This document shows, in pieces, positions 49,847-61,953 of a stretch of DNA of 64,000 bases. The stretch is taken from the NCBI RefSeq assembly GCF_040712315.1, contig NC_134016.1, forward strand, positions 27,413,503 to 27,477,502. Direction: 5' to 3'. Origin of the DNA: Castanea sativa (Eukaryota; Streptophyta; Magnoliopsida; Fagales; Fagaceae). Each line of letters begins with the position of its first letter. Position 1 is the first letter of the stretch. Below the pieces are notes generated by a model. That model had not been told where the DNA came from and made no database searches. It saw only the letters and a list, made by a program, of their open reading frames with translations. The position numbers and the translations under genes were made by a program.

Positions 49847-51274
49847 CCTAAGATAGATTTACCCTTGTCTATGTTCTCACTAGCTATCACATTTTTAGCA
49901 TCATTATTCTCATCAAGTTTTGCACTTGAGATCCTCTCCAACTGAGCTCTAACTTGGAACAGTTCTGCCTCAAGCTTCTTGGTCTTCTCAGCCAAGAAAT
50001 TGTTTTCAAATCTCAGTGCTCCAATGATCTGATTGGCTTCATCAAACTTGGTGGAGGGTTGTTTTCATTCAAGCTCCACATAACTGAGCTTTTTGGTGGC
50101 CAACCTATACAACTTCTCATACTTTTCAAAGACCTTAAATAACTTTGCATAGGCAGTATGGATGTCATTTTGTTCATCTATCTTCTCAAATTTTGATTCC
50201 ACCAAGTTTTCTTCTTCATCCACATCTTCTACAATCCCTTCAGTAAGATTGACTGTAGTGGTGAAGGCATTTAGGATTCTGTCATATTCATTATTGGAAT
50301 CATCCTTAGTTTCAATGTCGCTCAAGGTAGCAGCAAACGCCTTGCTTTTCCCGATGGACTTGAGATAAGTATGGCACTCTTGTTTCATGTGACCAATCCT
50401 TGACACCCGAAACACTTAGGTCCTGAGGGAATAATGTACTAACCGCCATCCTTAGCATCCTTCTTCCCTTTGTCTGGGCTCTTACATTGAGAAGAACTTG
50501 ATTGCCTACAGTCCTTGTCAAAGCCCTTTGCATTGGCATTCTTCATGAACTTCTTAAATTGCCTAGTGATGTAGGACTTCATTTTAGAATCTTCATCGTC
50601 TGAAGACTCATTCGTGTCACTGCTCTTGGCCTTCAATGCCATGCTCTTGCCCTTACTCGACTTTCCAATCCTTGTCAAACCTAACTTATAGGTCTGCAGA
50701 TTACCAACTAGTTTTGTCAAAGGAATCTTGTCAATATCCTTTGATTCCTCTATAGTAGTGATCTTGACATGAAATCTCTCGGGCAGAGATCTAAGCACCT
50801 TTCTCACAATCTTGGGTTCGGGAATGGTTTCCCAAGATTAAATGCTAAGTTCACTATGTCCTTGAGCCTGGCATAAAACTCATCAAATGGCTCATCCTTC
50901 TCCATATTGATTTCTTCGAAGCTAGTAGTGAGCCTCTGAACCTTCGAATCCTTGACAACCTTGGTTCCTTCATAAGTTTTTTGGAGGATAGTCCATGTCT
51001 CCTTTGTAGTTTTAGTGGAGGATATCTTCTTAAACTTCTCATTTGTGACCGCATTGAATAAAGCATTCAATGGACTATTGTTGAAGTTTTCTGCCTTGAT
51101 CTTTGTATCATCCCAGTCGGCCGGTCCTTCCTTTAGCTTGGTCCAGCCTATCTCCATAACTTGCCACACTTTCTCATCTAATGACTGCAAGAAAACTCTC
51201 ATGCGTACTTTCTAGTATGCATTGTTAGTACTATCAAATAAAAGAGGTACAATGAGTGACTGTCTTCTATCCAT
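49847..51274 (-). pseudogene. family-A gag of copy B
   Basis: ATG at 51274; TAG at codon 21 (51214-51212), the same codon as in the plus copy. It then runs MRVFLQSLDEKVWQVMEIGW, FDEFYARLKDIVNLAFNLG, a frame change near 50,805, LRSLPERFHVKITTIEESKD, a damaged first zinc knuckle (...RIGHMKQEC; the first Cys pair sits in another frame), a coiled-coil stretch (LFKVFEKYEKLYRLATKKLS) and ENIDKGKSIL at the deletion junction. The second knuckle is lost. Confidence 0.8.
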
Positions 51275-51332
51275 GACAAACAGGGGTCAATAGATCACAC
51301 AACAAAGATTAAACCCTAATCAGAGTGTACAT

Positions 51333-51344
51333 GCTCTATTACCA
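51333..51344 (-). promoter_or_regulatory. primer-binding site of copy B
   Basis: Minus-strand TGGTAATAGAGC, two bases inside the LTR; differs from the canonical TGGTATCAGAGC at two positions. Confidence 0.8.
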
Positions 51345-51346
51345 CT

Positions 51347-52366
51347 TGATAGGCCAAAGACGTATTGACTCTTTGTGATGGATTAATTGATTAATTAGCC
51401 AAGTTTAATTAATTAATCAAATTAACATGCAAAGTACGTGGCAGCACAAATAAATCACTAACTAAATAAATATGCAGCAAAAAATAAATTGACACAGTGA
51501 TTTGTTTATGAATGGGGAAAACTTTCGAGGTAAAAACCCCACCGAGTGATTTTAAGGTCACCACTCCCTAAGAATCCACTATTATCAAAACAAGCGGTTA
51601 CAAGTAAAAAAATCCCAGTACCTTATACCAACTTACAGTTGAACCCTTACCCCAATACCCAATTGGATTTATTCTGTGGTGACAATCTCTCCTTGTATTG
51701 CACGTCTCACAGTACGTGACAATCCAATAGATGCACAAATCCCAGTACATGACTTAGTCACCAACTTGAGAAGGATGTTGGCTGCAAAGTTCTTCTGTTT
51801 ATCACACGATGAAGATCATGAAGTTACTTGTTCACAAAACCCTACGATGTAAAAACACAGCAGCTTCTTCAAAATGAACTAGGGCAAAACTAGGTTTCCA
51901 GTTACACTTTTCTTCACACTTGTGGAATTGTGCTCTTGTGCAATTGTGTAACTTGTGATGACCCTTAAAATAATCCTTATATATGTTTTGGATTATGAGA
52001 AAAGAAAGCCCAAACATATATTCACGGATTAGATGAAAATCATCTTTAAAAAACTGAACTTCATAAATCTTGACAAATACCCTATCTATCGAGCAGCTGT
52101 CGAGCCTCGGCCTAAAACAACTCTTTTAAACCTCAATAGATACTAGCTGTCGTGTTAGGTGTCAAGTTTTAATGAATAGCACTTCTTCACTTGATTATTG
52201 GACGAACTTGCATGACTTTAACACTTGAACTTGAAACCTTATTTCTTGAAGCATTAAACACATTCTAGACCTACCTAATTATAAGTAAAATGCGTTTTGT
52301 TAAAAGATTAGCTAATACATAAAATATTGACTTATGTTCCTAACATGAATTTCATATGTCCTAACA
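51347..52366 (-). repeat. 5' LTR of family-A copy B
   Basis: 1,020 bp from TGATAGGCC to CATATGTCCTAACA on the plus strand. Full length. Confidence 0.85.
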
Positions 52367-52371
52367 TGTTT

Positions 52372-53313
52372 CTTAAACTGGAATATATCCAACGCAACCA
52401 AGTCGGCCGACAGAGATCTTTTGCAAAAACTCATCTTTGAGATGTTGCAAAATTAGTTTTATCATCTTTTTGAACACTTAGGTCATTTTGGATATACGCC
52501 ACTGTAAATTTCTTTAAAAAAAACATTCTCTCCTCTCCCTGTATGTGTGTTAAAAATACTTAGTATTCTCCACCAAAAAAAAAAAAAACTTTTTGAACAC
52601 TTAGACCAATTGACTTCACATATCATAAAATATCTCACCTTGTATGGATTTGAATATTAACCATATGCATTAGTCAATTAATCTGTTGATGTAAAACCAA
52701 AAGTTATGATCTTGGTAAGCGCACTCATGGACAAATAATTTACGAATATAACATAATACAACGAAACGACAATGATGTAGTGAGGTATCTCATACCTATA
52801 ACTCTAATAACTAACAATGGCACATAGCATTTTACAAATGATATCATCATTCTTATTCTTGTCCTATTAATGAAATTTATGGAAACTTAATATTTGATAG
52901 TGAAGTTAGAGTCTCTATTTGTGGAGTTTAGGTATGTCTGTCACTTATAAGCTTGAAATCTTTTTCTAAAGCACTTTATGTTGTTGGTTGGTTATTATAA
53001 GTCAATATCCAATACGCTAAAAATTTCATATAACATGTTCTGGTCTTTTATGTTTTGATATTCAATGTGTACAAATGATTTTTAAGCTTCTTAGATTGTC
53101 CATATTCTTTTAAAAAATGAAAAATATTGTCCATATGATTTTAAAAACATTGATATTGATTCAACAATGGTGAATGGTGAAGAGATGGACCGATATTGCT
53201 TAACAAGATTGTCCATATGATTTTTAAAAACATTCTTTTGCATTGCGATTCGTCAGCTCAGTGCTTAACAATGCCTTTGATTTAGTGAAGAGATAGTGCT
53301 TAATAATGTTATT
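52372..53313. other. spacer, no gene seen
   Basis: AT-rich. A local duplication of GATTGTCCATATGATTTT...AAAAACATT occurs near 53,130 and 53,205. Nothing else recognised. Confidence 0.45.
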
Positions 53314-53364
53314 GGGTTGTATACTCTTTTTTTTTTTTTTTTTTGAGAAACAGGGTTGTATACT
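53314..53364 (-). mobile_element. 27-bp poly(A) micro-insertion with 12-bp TSD
   Basis: GGGTTGTATACT at 53314-53325 and 53353-53364 flanks an insert that reads TGTTTCTC plus an A run on the minus strand. Confidence 0.75.
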
Positions 53365-53414
53365 TGTATTATAAGCGGTAGTAAAATTGAGATTTGCTGG
53401 GACTTAACTAATGC

Positions 53415-53550
53415 TAAATGTGGTTATGGGCTAGAGCCCATGGAGGGATTTTATTTAGCTGTTGTGTTTAATCAAGAAATAGTAAATGTGGTTATGGGCT
53501 AGAGCCCATGGAGGGATTTTACCTAGCTATTGTGTTTAATCAAGAAATAG
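53415..53550. repeat. 68-bp perfect-to-near-perfect tandem duplication
   Basis: Units 53415-53482 and 53483-53550 differ at only a few bases. Each contains the palindrome GGGCTAGAGCCC. The array abuts the point where LINE RNase H homology ends. Confidence 0.9.
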
Positions 53551-56500
53551 TTTTACTGCTTTTGTATGCTTCTGCCTCCACAGCACCCAAGGGGGCGAAA
53601 ATCTTCTTGCCTGTAGCTGCCTCCACTCTGCCTTCACCATCTCGGATAATAATCCCAATACCCATGGCCATTTGCGCTGAAAACACTGCCCCATCGACAT
53701 TAACTTTGAACAAGTTTGCCGGTGGAGGTGACCAGGAGCTCTGAAATTCGACCATTGGTGCTGGCTTGCATGTGGTCTCAACAGCTTCGGTGTACTCATC
53801 CAAATATATGGCCGCCCAGTTAACCAACTCCCTCCCTGATTTCCATTTGCCTCCACTTCGCACCTCATTCACCACAGAGCCTAAGCAATAGTTACTAACT
53901 CAGCTACTTTGTCTTCCTCCACTCTATCATGCATTAGCATCTGCCATAGAAAATCATGTAAAGACACTGTTAAACAGGCCAAATGAAGCCACCTTTGAGC
54001 ATTCCCAAGTCTCCCGAGCCTTTTGACAGTTCCAGAGGACATGACTTGGCGTCTTTTCCTTATTTCTGCCCTCATCGCATATATCGTCCTGCAATACCTT
54101 CCGTCTCATGAGGTTGGTCTTCGTAGGCAGAATATCTCTAAAAGATCTCCAAACAAAGTGTCTGATCTTGTGTGGTACAGGGAGGCTCCACATTTTTCTC
54201 CAAAAGCGCCAAACCTGGCTGTTATCCGAGCTCGCATCTATGTTAGCAGTAAGAGCATTTCACAACTAACGTGTACGCCCTACACACACTAAAGGATCCA
54301 TTTGGTGACACAGACCAAATTAGCTCATCTTGTGGGACCCGAGAGCTTAAGGGTAGGCTCTTGATCACATCTGCTTCATGTGGATAAAACAATGCATCAA
54401 TGACTACTGAATTCCAGCTTGCAGTTCGGAATTAATCAGTTCGCCTACTTTTGTATTTGAGTGCAAGAGTAGCCAATATACTCCGCCAAGTGTAGGAAGG
54501 GTTGTTGCCGAGTGTTGCTTGGACAAAGTCACACCTTGGAAAGTACTTGGCTTTAGGAACTTGGTAGAGAAGAGAGTTGTGGTCTGTTTGAAGTTTCCAT
54601 CCCTATTTTGCAAGGAGGGCCAAATTGAATTGTTTTAGCTTCTTGAACCCCATACCACCGCAGGACTTTGGTTCACAAAGCTCAAGCTATTTTCTTTTCA
54701 TCCTTCTTCTGGTCTCACCTAAAATTCTGAATCATGCTCGTTAGATCATCACAAAGAGAGTCAGGTATTTTGAAATAGCTCATTGTGTATGTTGGTATAG
54801 TTTGTGCAATTACCTTGATTAACACTTCCTTTCCAGCTTTAGATAGCATCTTCTCCGTCCACCCTGCTAGCTTCTTCCCAAGCTTCTCTTTTATACTATT
54901 GAAAGTATTCCTCTTATTACTCCCTAAAGAAGGTAGACCAAGATACTTTTCATGTTGTTTTATGACTTGAGCACCGAACCTGTTTTTTTATCTCCTCTTG
55001 AACCTCATTAGGTGTGTTTTTGCTAAAAAATAAAGATGTTTTAGCCCGATTCAACTATTAGCCTAAAGCTTGCTCGTATACTTGTAAAACTCATTGTAGC
55101 GAGTCATAATCTAAAAGAGAAGCTTTGCAAAATATCAGACTATCATCAAAGAAGAGATGAGAAAGTTTGGGCCCCCCACGGCAGATAGCTATCCCTTCCA
55201 TATGGCCATGTTCCACTAAATTTTTTTATCAAAGCCGACAAGCCTTCTGTACACAAAAGAAAGAGATAAAGTGATAGAAGGTGTCCTTGACGGATTCTCC
55301 TTGATGGTACAATATGTCCCATTGGACTCCCATTAATCTTTATAGCATAAGTTACAGAAGTTACACATTGCATAATTAAGCCCCTCCATTTCCCATCAAA
55401 ACCCAACTTATTCCCAAACATTCTCATTCTACCCTATCATAGGCCTTACTCATGTCAAATTTTAAGGCTGTCTCTCCAACCCTTCCACTTTTTTTTTTTT
55501 TTCCCTAGCTTGTATGGTTCATAGTTCCAAAAGCCACAATAACATTATCAATGATAAGACTACCATGCACAAAGGCACTTTAGGTATCACTGATAATGGC
55601 AGGTAAAATATTTTTCAGCCTATTAGCTATGGTCTTGGAAGAAATTTTATACACCACGTTACATAAACTAATAGGCCTATAATCAGTTGCCTTTTTAGGC
55701 TCAGTGACTTTTGAAATTAATACAATTTGAGTCTCATTAAAATTGAGAGGAGATACACCAAGGTTAAGGAAGTCAAGTACTGTTTTAGTCACCACCTCGC
55801 CATTAGTAGACCAAAAATGCTGAAAGATTAGAGGAGGCATCCCATCCGGACCTGGGGCTTTTAGCGGGTACATCTGTTTCAGAGCTAACCCAACTTCTCT
55901 TGCTGTAAAATCCCTTTGAAGCATTTGATTCATTAATGGGGAAACATTCGGCCTGACTGCATTTAGGAGCTTTGTGAAGTCTGTGGGGTTGCTGGTAGTA
56001 AATAGGTCTTTCTGATAGTCAACCACTATCTCTTCAATCTTGGTCTCCTCATCCTACCACACTCCATTTGAATACATCAATGAGATTCTTTTTATATCGA
56101 GTTGAAGCTTTTGCATGAAAGAAGTTTGTGTTCCTATCTCCTTCTTGAAACCAATTGATTCTGGACCTTTGGCACCACATAGCATCTTCCTTATCGGGCC
56201 AGAAATTCAACTTCACCCTTGTGCTTCACATACACTGTATAATGTCCGGAGATGAGGTTTGAAGCTCAAGCCATTCAAGCCGATTTTGCTATTTAGATAT
56301 TGTCTTAACCACATGACCAAATTCGGTCTTTTTCCAAATATCCAGCTTGGTCTGACATTTCTCAATGCAGTTTCCAAGCACGTAATTTGATCTTGTTGAT
56401 AGTCCTTCCTCCCATGCTTCATTAACAACTGTGTTGCATCTTTGGTCCTTTAGCCACATTAACTCGAATCTAAACATCTTCTTTGCTCTCTTTTTTTATT

Positions 56501-57203
56501 TTTATTCACCATTTGAAGAATCAGGGGTGCATTGTCAGAAGCAAAGGACGTAAGGTGATGGAGTTTAGCCATAGGAAAGAGAGCAAGCTAGTCAGACGTT
56601 GCCAAAGCCCTATCCAGTCTTTCTCATATCTATGTACCGTTAGCCTTTTGATATAACTGTGTAAACTTCAAACCAATGTACCCAACATCCTGTAATTTGC
56701 AAAAATTAATGGCCTTGATAAAGTCCTACATTTGCTATCTTGGTTTGGCACTCCCACCCTTTTTCTTAAAAAAACTATTATTTCATTGAAATCCCCAATT
56801 GTAAGCCAAGGTAAGGTTGACATGCCTTTTAGTTGCTTTAGGCTTGCCCAAGATTTAGGCCTTTCCTCGTGTCTTGGTTCCCATAAAATCCAGTGAGGAG
56901 CCGCCACCCCACCTCTGCACCATTGTCTACCAAGGCATCAATATGCATTTGAGAAAATGTTTGAACCTCAACTTTAATACCTTCCTTCCATGGCATGGCC
57001 AATCCACCACTCTTTCCATCGCTTGGAACTATTGAACCATGTTTTAGCTCACATCTATCTTGAACCTTTCTCATCCAATCTCTGTTTGACTTTTTCTCCA
57101 TTAAGAAGACGATTGTGGGCACTTCTTTTTTAACCACCTTCTCCAAGGCTTTAACTGTCCAGAGGTTCCTACGCCCTCGGCAATTCCAGCTTACAAGATT
57201 CAT
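53540..57203 (-). pseudogene. L1 LINE ORF2 (endonuclease, RT, zf-RVT, RNase H)
   Basis: From 57203: MNLVSWNCRGRRNLWTVKAL, an endonuclease start; WLTIGDFNEI near 56.8 kb; an RT segment 56026-55580 with PLKAPGPDGMPPLIFQHFW and NETQIVLISKVTEPKKATDY then RPISLCNV; RQGHLLSLYLFLLCTEGLS near 55.3 kb (the usual [11 protein letters not shown] damaged); SSLLFADDSL-like sequence at about 55.15 kb, read with a frame change; zf-RVT at 54.2-53.9 kb (LPVPHKIRHFVWRSFRDILP); RNase H to 53540 (FKVNVDGAVFSAQMAMGIGI). Many frameshifts and stops; inactive. Confidence 0.85.
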
Positions 57204-57229
57204 TAGACCCAGTGAGGTTGCTGAATAAC

Positions 57230-59932
57230 CTTCACCAATCCTAAGTGTGTTTCCATCAAAACACTAAGCGCTTTTGTTTCTTCCTCTACCTTCGGCTTCT
57301 TTTCCATACTCAAGTCATCTAGACGTACTACCCTAGTTGCACTGCTCTCCTCTCCGGGCCTTAGGTCACTAATAGATCCTTCCCCATGCTTTGGTTAATG
57401 GGCCTAGATGCTGCTCTAGACCACGTACCTCAACTTGGAATGATTTGGCCCACATTTGTAGCTTCCACACTCTAGCTAAGCTGTTTTTCTTGTGAAACAA
57501 ATGGGGAATGATTAATATTTTTGCTCCTTCCCCGCCCCCTATTGGACCCACCTCTGCTAGCTTTCATATTTGGATTATTATTGCTACCAACTGTGAAGTT
57601 GATTTTCGTAATAATTGTACTGTCCGTTACCAACGTAGATGCACCAACCTTTTGATCCTCCGAGTCTTTAATTATCAGTTCTGTGTCATTAGGCGATGTT
57701 TTAGGACGGTTTTTATTTGAAACTACAATCACTGGGATAGAGTTAATGGACTCATCAATATCCCAAATAACTGCCTAAAAAAATCTTGGTTTTTTTTTTT
57801 TCTCTCCAACTTCGCCGTCGTTAAACCGATCGCTGTTTTCAACTACTAGGTGGTTTTCCATTGCTTTTGCGGAACACGCTATGTTGACCCCTTGGCTCTC
57901 GAAACCTTGCACCTCAATGACAGTCTTTCTTTTCGAATTAAATTGTAGAGCCCTAATTTATGAGTCGAACTGTTGATCCTCTAGAATTAAGGTTGTTGGG
58001 GTTTATGCCCTAAAATCCAATTTATTGGCATGTCATAAATAATTAAATTGTTTAATTATATGAGACTATCTATAAATGAACTAATGCGACATTATCATAG
58101 TCCATGAGATGCATTGTATGTGATTTATGTGATTTAGTCATAGAAGATGTAAATCACAAGTTTCTTGTAAACTCAAAATGTAATTCGTAGTCGGTGATGA
58201 TATTGGGCGTTTCATCTGCGAAGACTATAACATATCAACTTGATCATGGAAGTGGAGACTTCTAGTTGGTATGTTGATATGTTTTAAGAGTTAAGGCATA
58301 TTGAACTGGACCGTTGTGAGATTTATTATTCTCCTAACGACTGTCAAATGAATAATAAACTCACGACTTCTATTTACATGAACTCTTAATCGTGAGAGAC
58401 TAATGGACCTGATCATGAGATGTAGATTGCTTTGATATATCAAAACCTCAATATGTTGGGCAGCCACATTTAGTGTTGATGGAACATATATTTTCAAGAT
58501 GGAATTCATAGTCTCTTAACGGAGATACAAAATATTCCCTTGAGATAAGTTTAATGGGTTTTGTTATTCAGAGAGTTGGGTCCAACAACTTTAGTAAGGA
58601 GTTACTAAAATATATATTTATGGAATTAGATTTCATAAATATATAATGAATAACATAAAGGGTACTCAAGGATTAAGATGTAGTAATCTTCAAAGTGGCA
58701 ACCTATATCCATGACTTTGTATTACTACAAGTATTTTATGAAAGGGTTGCATGTATAATAAAGTCTTGGGACATAATTTATAGATAAGGCCTAGAGTGCA
58801 ATTATATCTATATAGTGGTATTAAATATAGTTAATGGTAACTTTGGACTTGTCAAGGGTTGACAGAAAAGCCCAAGGCCCATTGAAGCTAGTGTCTTATT
58901 AGTCCCTTTTGGTCCCACTTCAAGCCACACACAAGAGCCCAATTGGAATGGCCCAAAAGGTTAGCCCAATTAGATAATCAGTTATATATAAGGAGAGAAA
59001 CATACATAATTTCATTAAGGTTTTCATGAGACCTTTTCATAAGAGTTTTCATACAAGGAATGAAATAGTTTGTATGTGAGTATTGGACACTCTCCTATTC
59101 TCTTTTAGATGAAAACTGATTGAGAGATTACACATCTTGGGCATTAAATGGAATTGGAGTGAAGATTAAAAGTTTTCTCAAGTGCTTCTGATCTTCAGTT
59201 TTAAATGCTCTCTTGTTCTTAAATTCTAAAACTTACATAGTGCATGTTATCGATTATGTATGAAGTAGATTCATTAAATTTTTGCTGCGTCTATTTTGTA
59301 TGTGATACAAACACGTGATTTTCCAACAAAAGTACCCTTGCTATTAAGCAATAAGATACAATCCTTATCATCATGGGATAAATGCCCACACCAGTAGCAT
59401 ATATTCGGAAGATGCTCATACATAAAGGAGGCCCATCCCTTATCTGTTTGATCCCATGTTACCTTTCTACCACGGTATAGGGGTTTTTGTAATACCCACC
59501 GCAACTCTTACTCTCATGAAATTGCCTCCTCGCATATCAGATACATCCTTAGGTTTAGTAATAGTACCTAGAGTTTCCCCTATACTGAAAACCGCCTCAA
59601 TAGTTAGGAGATTGTACTGTAGGTTGTGTATTTGAACCCAGAATGAGCTCTTGGGTCGAGGTTGAACCATCATACCTCTGTAGTGCAACTAAGTGCCTAT
59701 CAAAAGCCCACAGTTCACCTTGCAGTACCTTTTCCGCATCAACTTCTAGATCGAAAGCTATCAGGAGTACATTGTTCCTTGCATCGCTGACCTCAAACTC
59801 ACTCCGTGTATGCCATATTGGATGGAACATTCTCACCACTGCTTCGATATTTGGTGACCATCGTGTAAAAAATTTCGCCGCTAGAACGATCTCCGTCTTC
59901 TTTTTGTCCCCTGATAACTCGTTAAATGGCAT
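57230..59932 (-). pseudogene. L1 LINE ORF1 (DUF4283 and zinc knuckle), split by a solo LTR
   Basis: Minus reading 59932-59330 has RMFHPIWHTRSEFEVSDARN and VLQGELWAFDRHLVALQRYD (DUF4283-type RNA-binding part), then WASFMYEHLPNICYWCGHLS followed by HDDKDC, a CCHC knuckle. The solo LTR at 57994-59328 interrupts it. The rest (57993-57230) includes GGSNRGRGRSKNIN, a basic linker. It precedes ORF2 by a few tens of bases in the same orientation, as in plant L1 elements. Confidence 0.8.
57994..59328 (+). mobile_element. solo copia LTR, 1,335 bp, inside LINE ORF1
   Basis: TGTTGGGGTTTATGCCC to GATTTTCCAACA, homologous to the LTR of the nested copia at 38877. Flanks AAGGT (57989-57993) and AAAGT (59329-59333) fit a 5-bp target duplication with one change. 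Inserted in plus orientation, opposite to the LINE. Confidence 0.85.
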
Positions 59933-60682
59933 AAATTGTGACTCTTGCTTGCTTTTAATAGTTCAACTAAGAATTCTTGTTTTGCAAGTATTAGTCCCTT
60001 GTACAAAATTTCTCAAACCCATGACAATTACCAAAACAGCAATTAAAAATACCCCTGTAAATGTCAATTGACAAGTCCCATATAGAATCCCTAGATCCTA
60101 GAAGAATCAAGTTCATTTCATTAATAGGTCAATTGACATTTCTCCTATAAGAATGGGTGGAGGTGAGCGCCAGCGGTGTAGGAAAGCTAATAGCTAACAA
60201 GCACTATGTATTTGTACCTAATGGTAGTACACTTTAAAAACCTATGCTTTTTACCTTTGTTAGTGTAAAATAGCCAACAAACTCTATATAAAAAATTTAC
60301 CGATTAATTTATGTACAACAGCAATAATTTCCAAAACATAATATAAATTCATTTTTTTTAATACAAAATTCTTTGAAGTTAGACATATTAGCCATATAGG
60401 GTATTATCTTTGGTGTTTAGGAACCTATTGAGCCAAGCTTTGCTTTGTTCAAGTTTGGTTCATTAATTAATCAAGCTTCAACTTAACTTCAAGATTGTTC
60501 ATGTAGTTAATGAATGAGCCTCAATGAGCATCTTAACAAGTCTAATTTGAGTTGTTCAAGAGATCCTCCATTTTGTCACCGAGTCCTTACAATTGATTTT
60601 TTTAACTATATATTACTACTTTTGTACTGTGGTGATACTCTTGGGACTGCGTCATCATTATGTTTGGTAAATTGTTACTACT
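59933..60682. other. spacer upstream of the LINE
   Basis: Contains the LINE 5' leader and then AT-rich DNA. The palindrome TGTCAATTGACA near 60,062 recurs as GTCAATTGACA near 60,130. No gene seen. Confidence 0.4.
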
Positions 60683-60725
60683 TAAATTGGTTTTTTTTTT
60701 TTTTTTTTGAGAAAATAAATTGGTT
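60683..60725 (-). mobile_element. 23-bp poly(A) micro-insertion with 10-bp TSD
   Basis: TAAATTGGTT at 60683-60692 and 60716-60725 flanks an insert reading TTTTCTC plus an A run on the minus strand. Confidence 0.7.
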
Positions 60726-60840
60726 CAAGTGATCATTAATTCTGTTATTAGGTCATGGGGTCAAAATTAGATAATTATTTTCACCATGTGCACCTTAATT
60801 TGCTCCAATGTATATTTACACTGATATCTGCCACTCATAA

Positions 60841-61073
60841 GTTAGCTTAAAGGGTATGCACCACTTGAATAAGCTTATTTTGAAATTAGCTGAAACTGCC
60901 ACTCCTATATGTTCATTTGTTATATATATTGCGGAGGAGTTTGAATGAGACTCATGAATTAGCTGAATGGTATGAACCATTTGAATAAGCTTATTCTGAA
61001 ATTAGTTGAAACTGCCACTAATATATGTTCATTTGTTATGGTATATTACGGAGGAGTTTGAATAAGACTGGGA
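60841..61073. repeat. two-unit tandem duplication, ~117 bp
   Basis: Units starting at 60841 and 60958 share TTGAATAAGCTTATT, AAACTGCCACT, ATATGTTCATTTGTTAT and CGGAGGAGTTTGAAT. Confidence 0.85.
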
Positions 61074-61286
61074 AGTTAAAGCCTATAGACTTAATATGCT
61101 CCTTTTTAATACACACACACACATATAATTATCAATGATTATGTGCTTTGTGTTTATTTCTCAGTTATGTTGTTGATTCAATGTTGTGGCACTTTGTTCT
61201 GTTTCAGATGTATAGATTGAGTTTGTTGACTTTGTCGCTCATTGATTTTTTGGTTTGTTACAGACTCGTAGCTATTGGATGCGTTT

Positions 61287-61423
61287 TAAAGCTAATATAA
61301 ATGGCTTAGTTGTCTAGACTAGGTCTATAGGCTTTGCTGTTTCAAGTATGTGATTCGTAAAGCTGATATGGCTTAGTTCTCTAGATTGAGTTTGTAGGCT
61401 TTGTTGTTTCAAATGTGATGATG
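61287..61423. repeat. two-unit tandem duplication, ~70 bp
   Basis: Units from 61287 and 61358 share AAAGCT-ATAT, GGCTTAGTT-TCTAGA and TAGGCTTTG-TGTTTCAA. Confidence 0.8.
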
Positions 61424-61889
61424 TTATGTCTCTGCTATCAAAATTTTGTATATTGCCGATTTTCTTAACGAAATTGCTAAAATATCTAAATAAACAATTA
61501 AAATCTCAAATCTTATCTACATCCCAAACAAGCATCTGACTGATATATCTTGGTTAAAATTCTTTTGTTAAATTTATATTATCTAAAGATCTGTTAACTC
61601 AAGGTTACTGAAATATATAATATAAATTTGCGTACACAATTCTTTGAATAAATCTATTGACAATTAGATTTTGTTCTATCATTTTCTGTGGTTGTTGTAA
61701 CCGAGTTTACACATGACCTACGTCTTAGGTTTTGGCTTGAGAGGGCGATCAGGATGCTTGACAACCAATGCTAATGAGCTCATTAATTCCAAAGACAATG
61801 AAGGAATAGGATGAAGTTGTTGCAATAGCTTTTTGTTGGGAGGAAGTTGTTTGTTGGATCACAGCTTTAATCTGCATTTTCGAATGGGA

Positions 61890-61953
61890 ATTCCTCCTCC
61901 AATTCTTTTTTTTTTTTTTTTGAGCAAAAGGTAAGCGTTCCTCCTACAATTCT
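61890..61953 (-). mobile_element. 32-bp poly(A) micro-insertion with 16-bp TSD
   Basis: TTCCTCCTCCAATTCT (61890-61905) and TTCCTCCTACAATTCT (61938-61953), 15 of 16 matching, flank an insert that reads CGCTTACCTTTTGCTC plus an A run on the minus strand. Confidence 0.75.

Larger units (their letters stand above)
49126..52366 (-). mobile_element. family-A copy B, internally deleted (minus orientation)
   Basis: Full 5' LTR (52366-51347), PBS, gag to its middle, then a direct join to a truncated 3' LTR. Flanks GGTTT (49121-49125) and TGTTT (52367-52371) fit a 5-bp target duplication with one change, so it inserted as a unit and was deleted later. Confidence 0.75.

Noticed and set aside
50162..51215. 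Plus-strand ORFs at 50162-50368 and 51015-51215
   Set aside because: Antisense shadows of the copy B gag.
59643..60071. 142-aa plus-strand ORF
   Set aside because: Antisense to LINE ORF1 (DUF4283 reading), which explains the long open frame.
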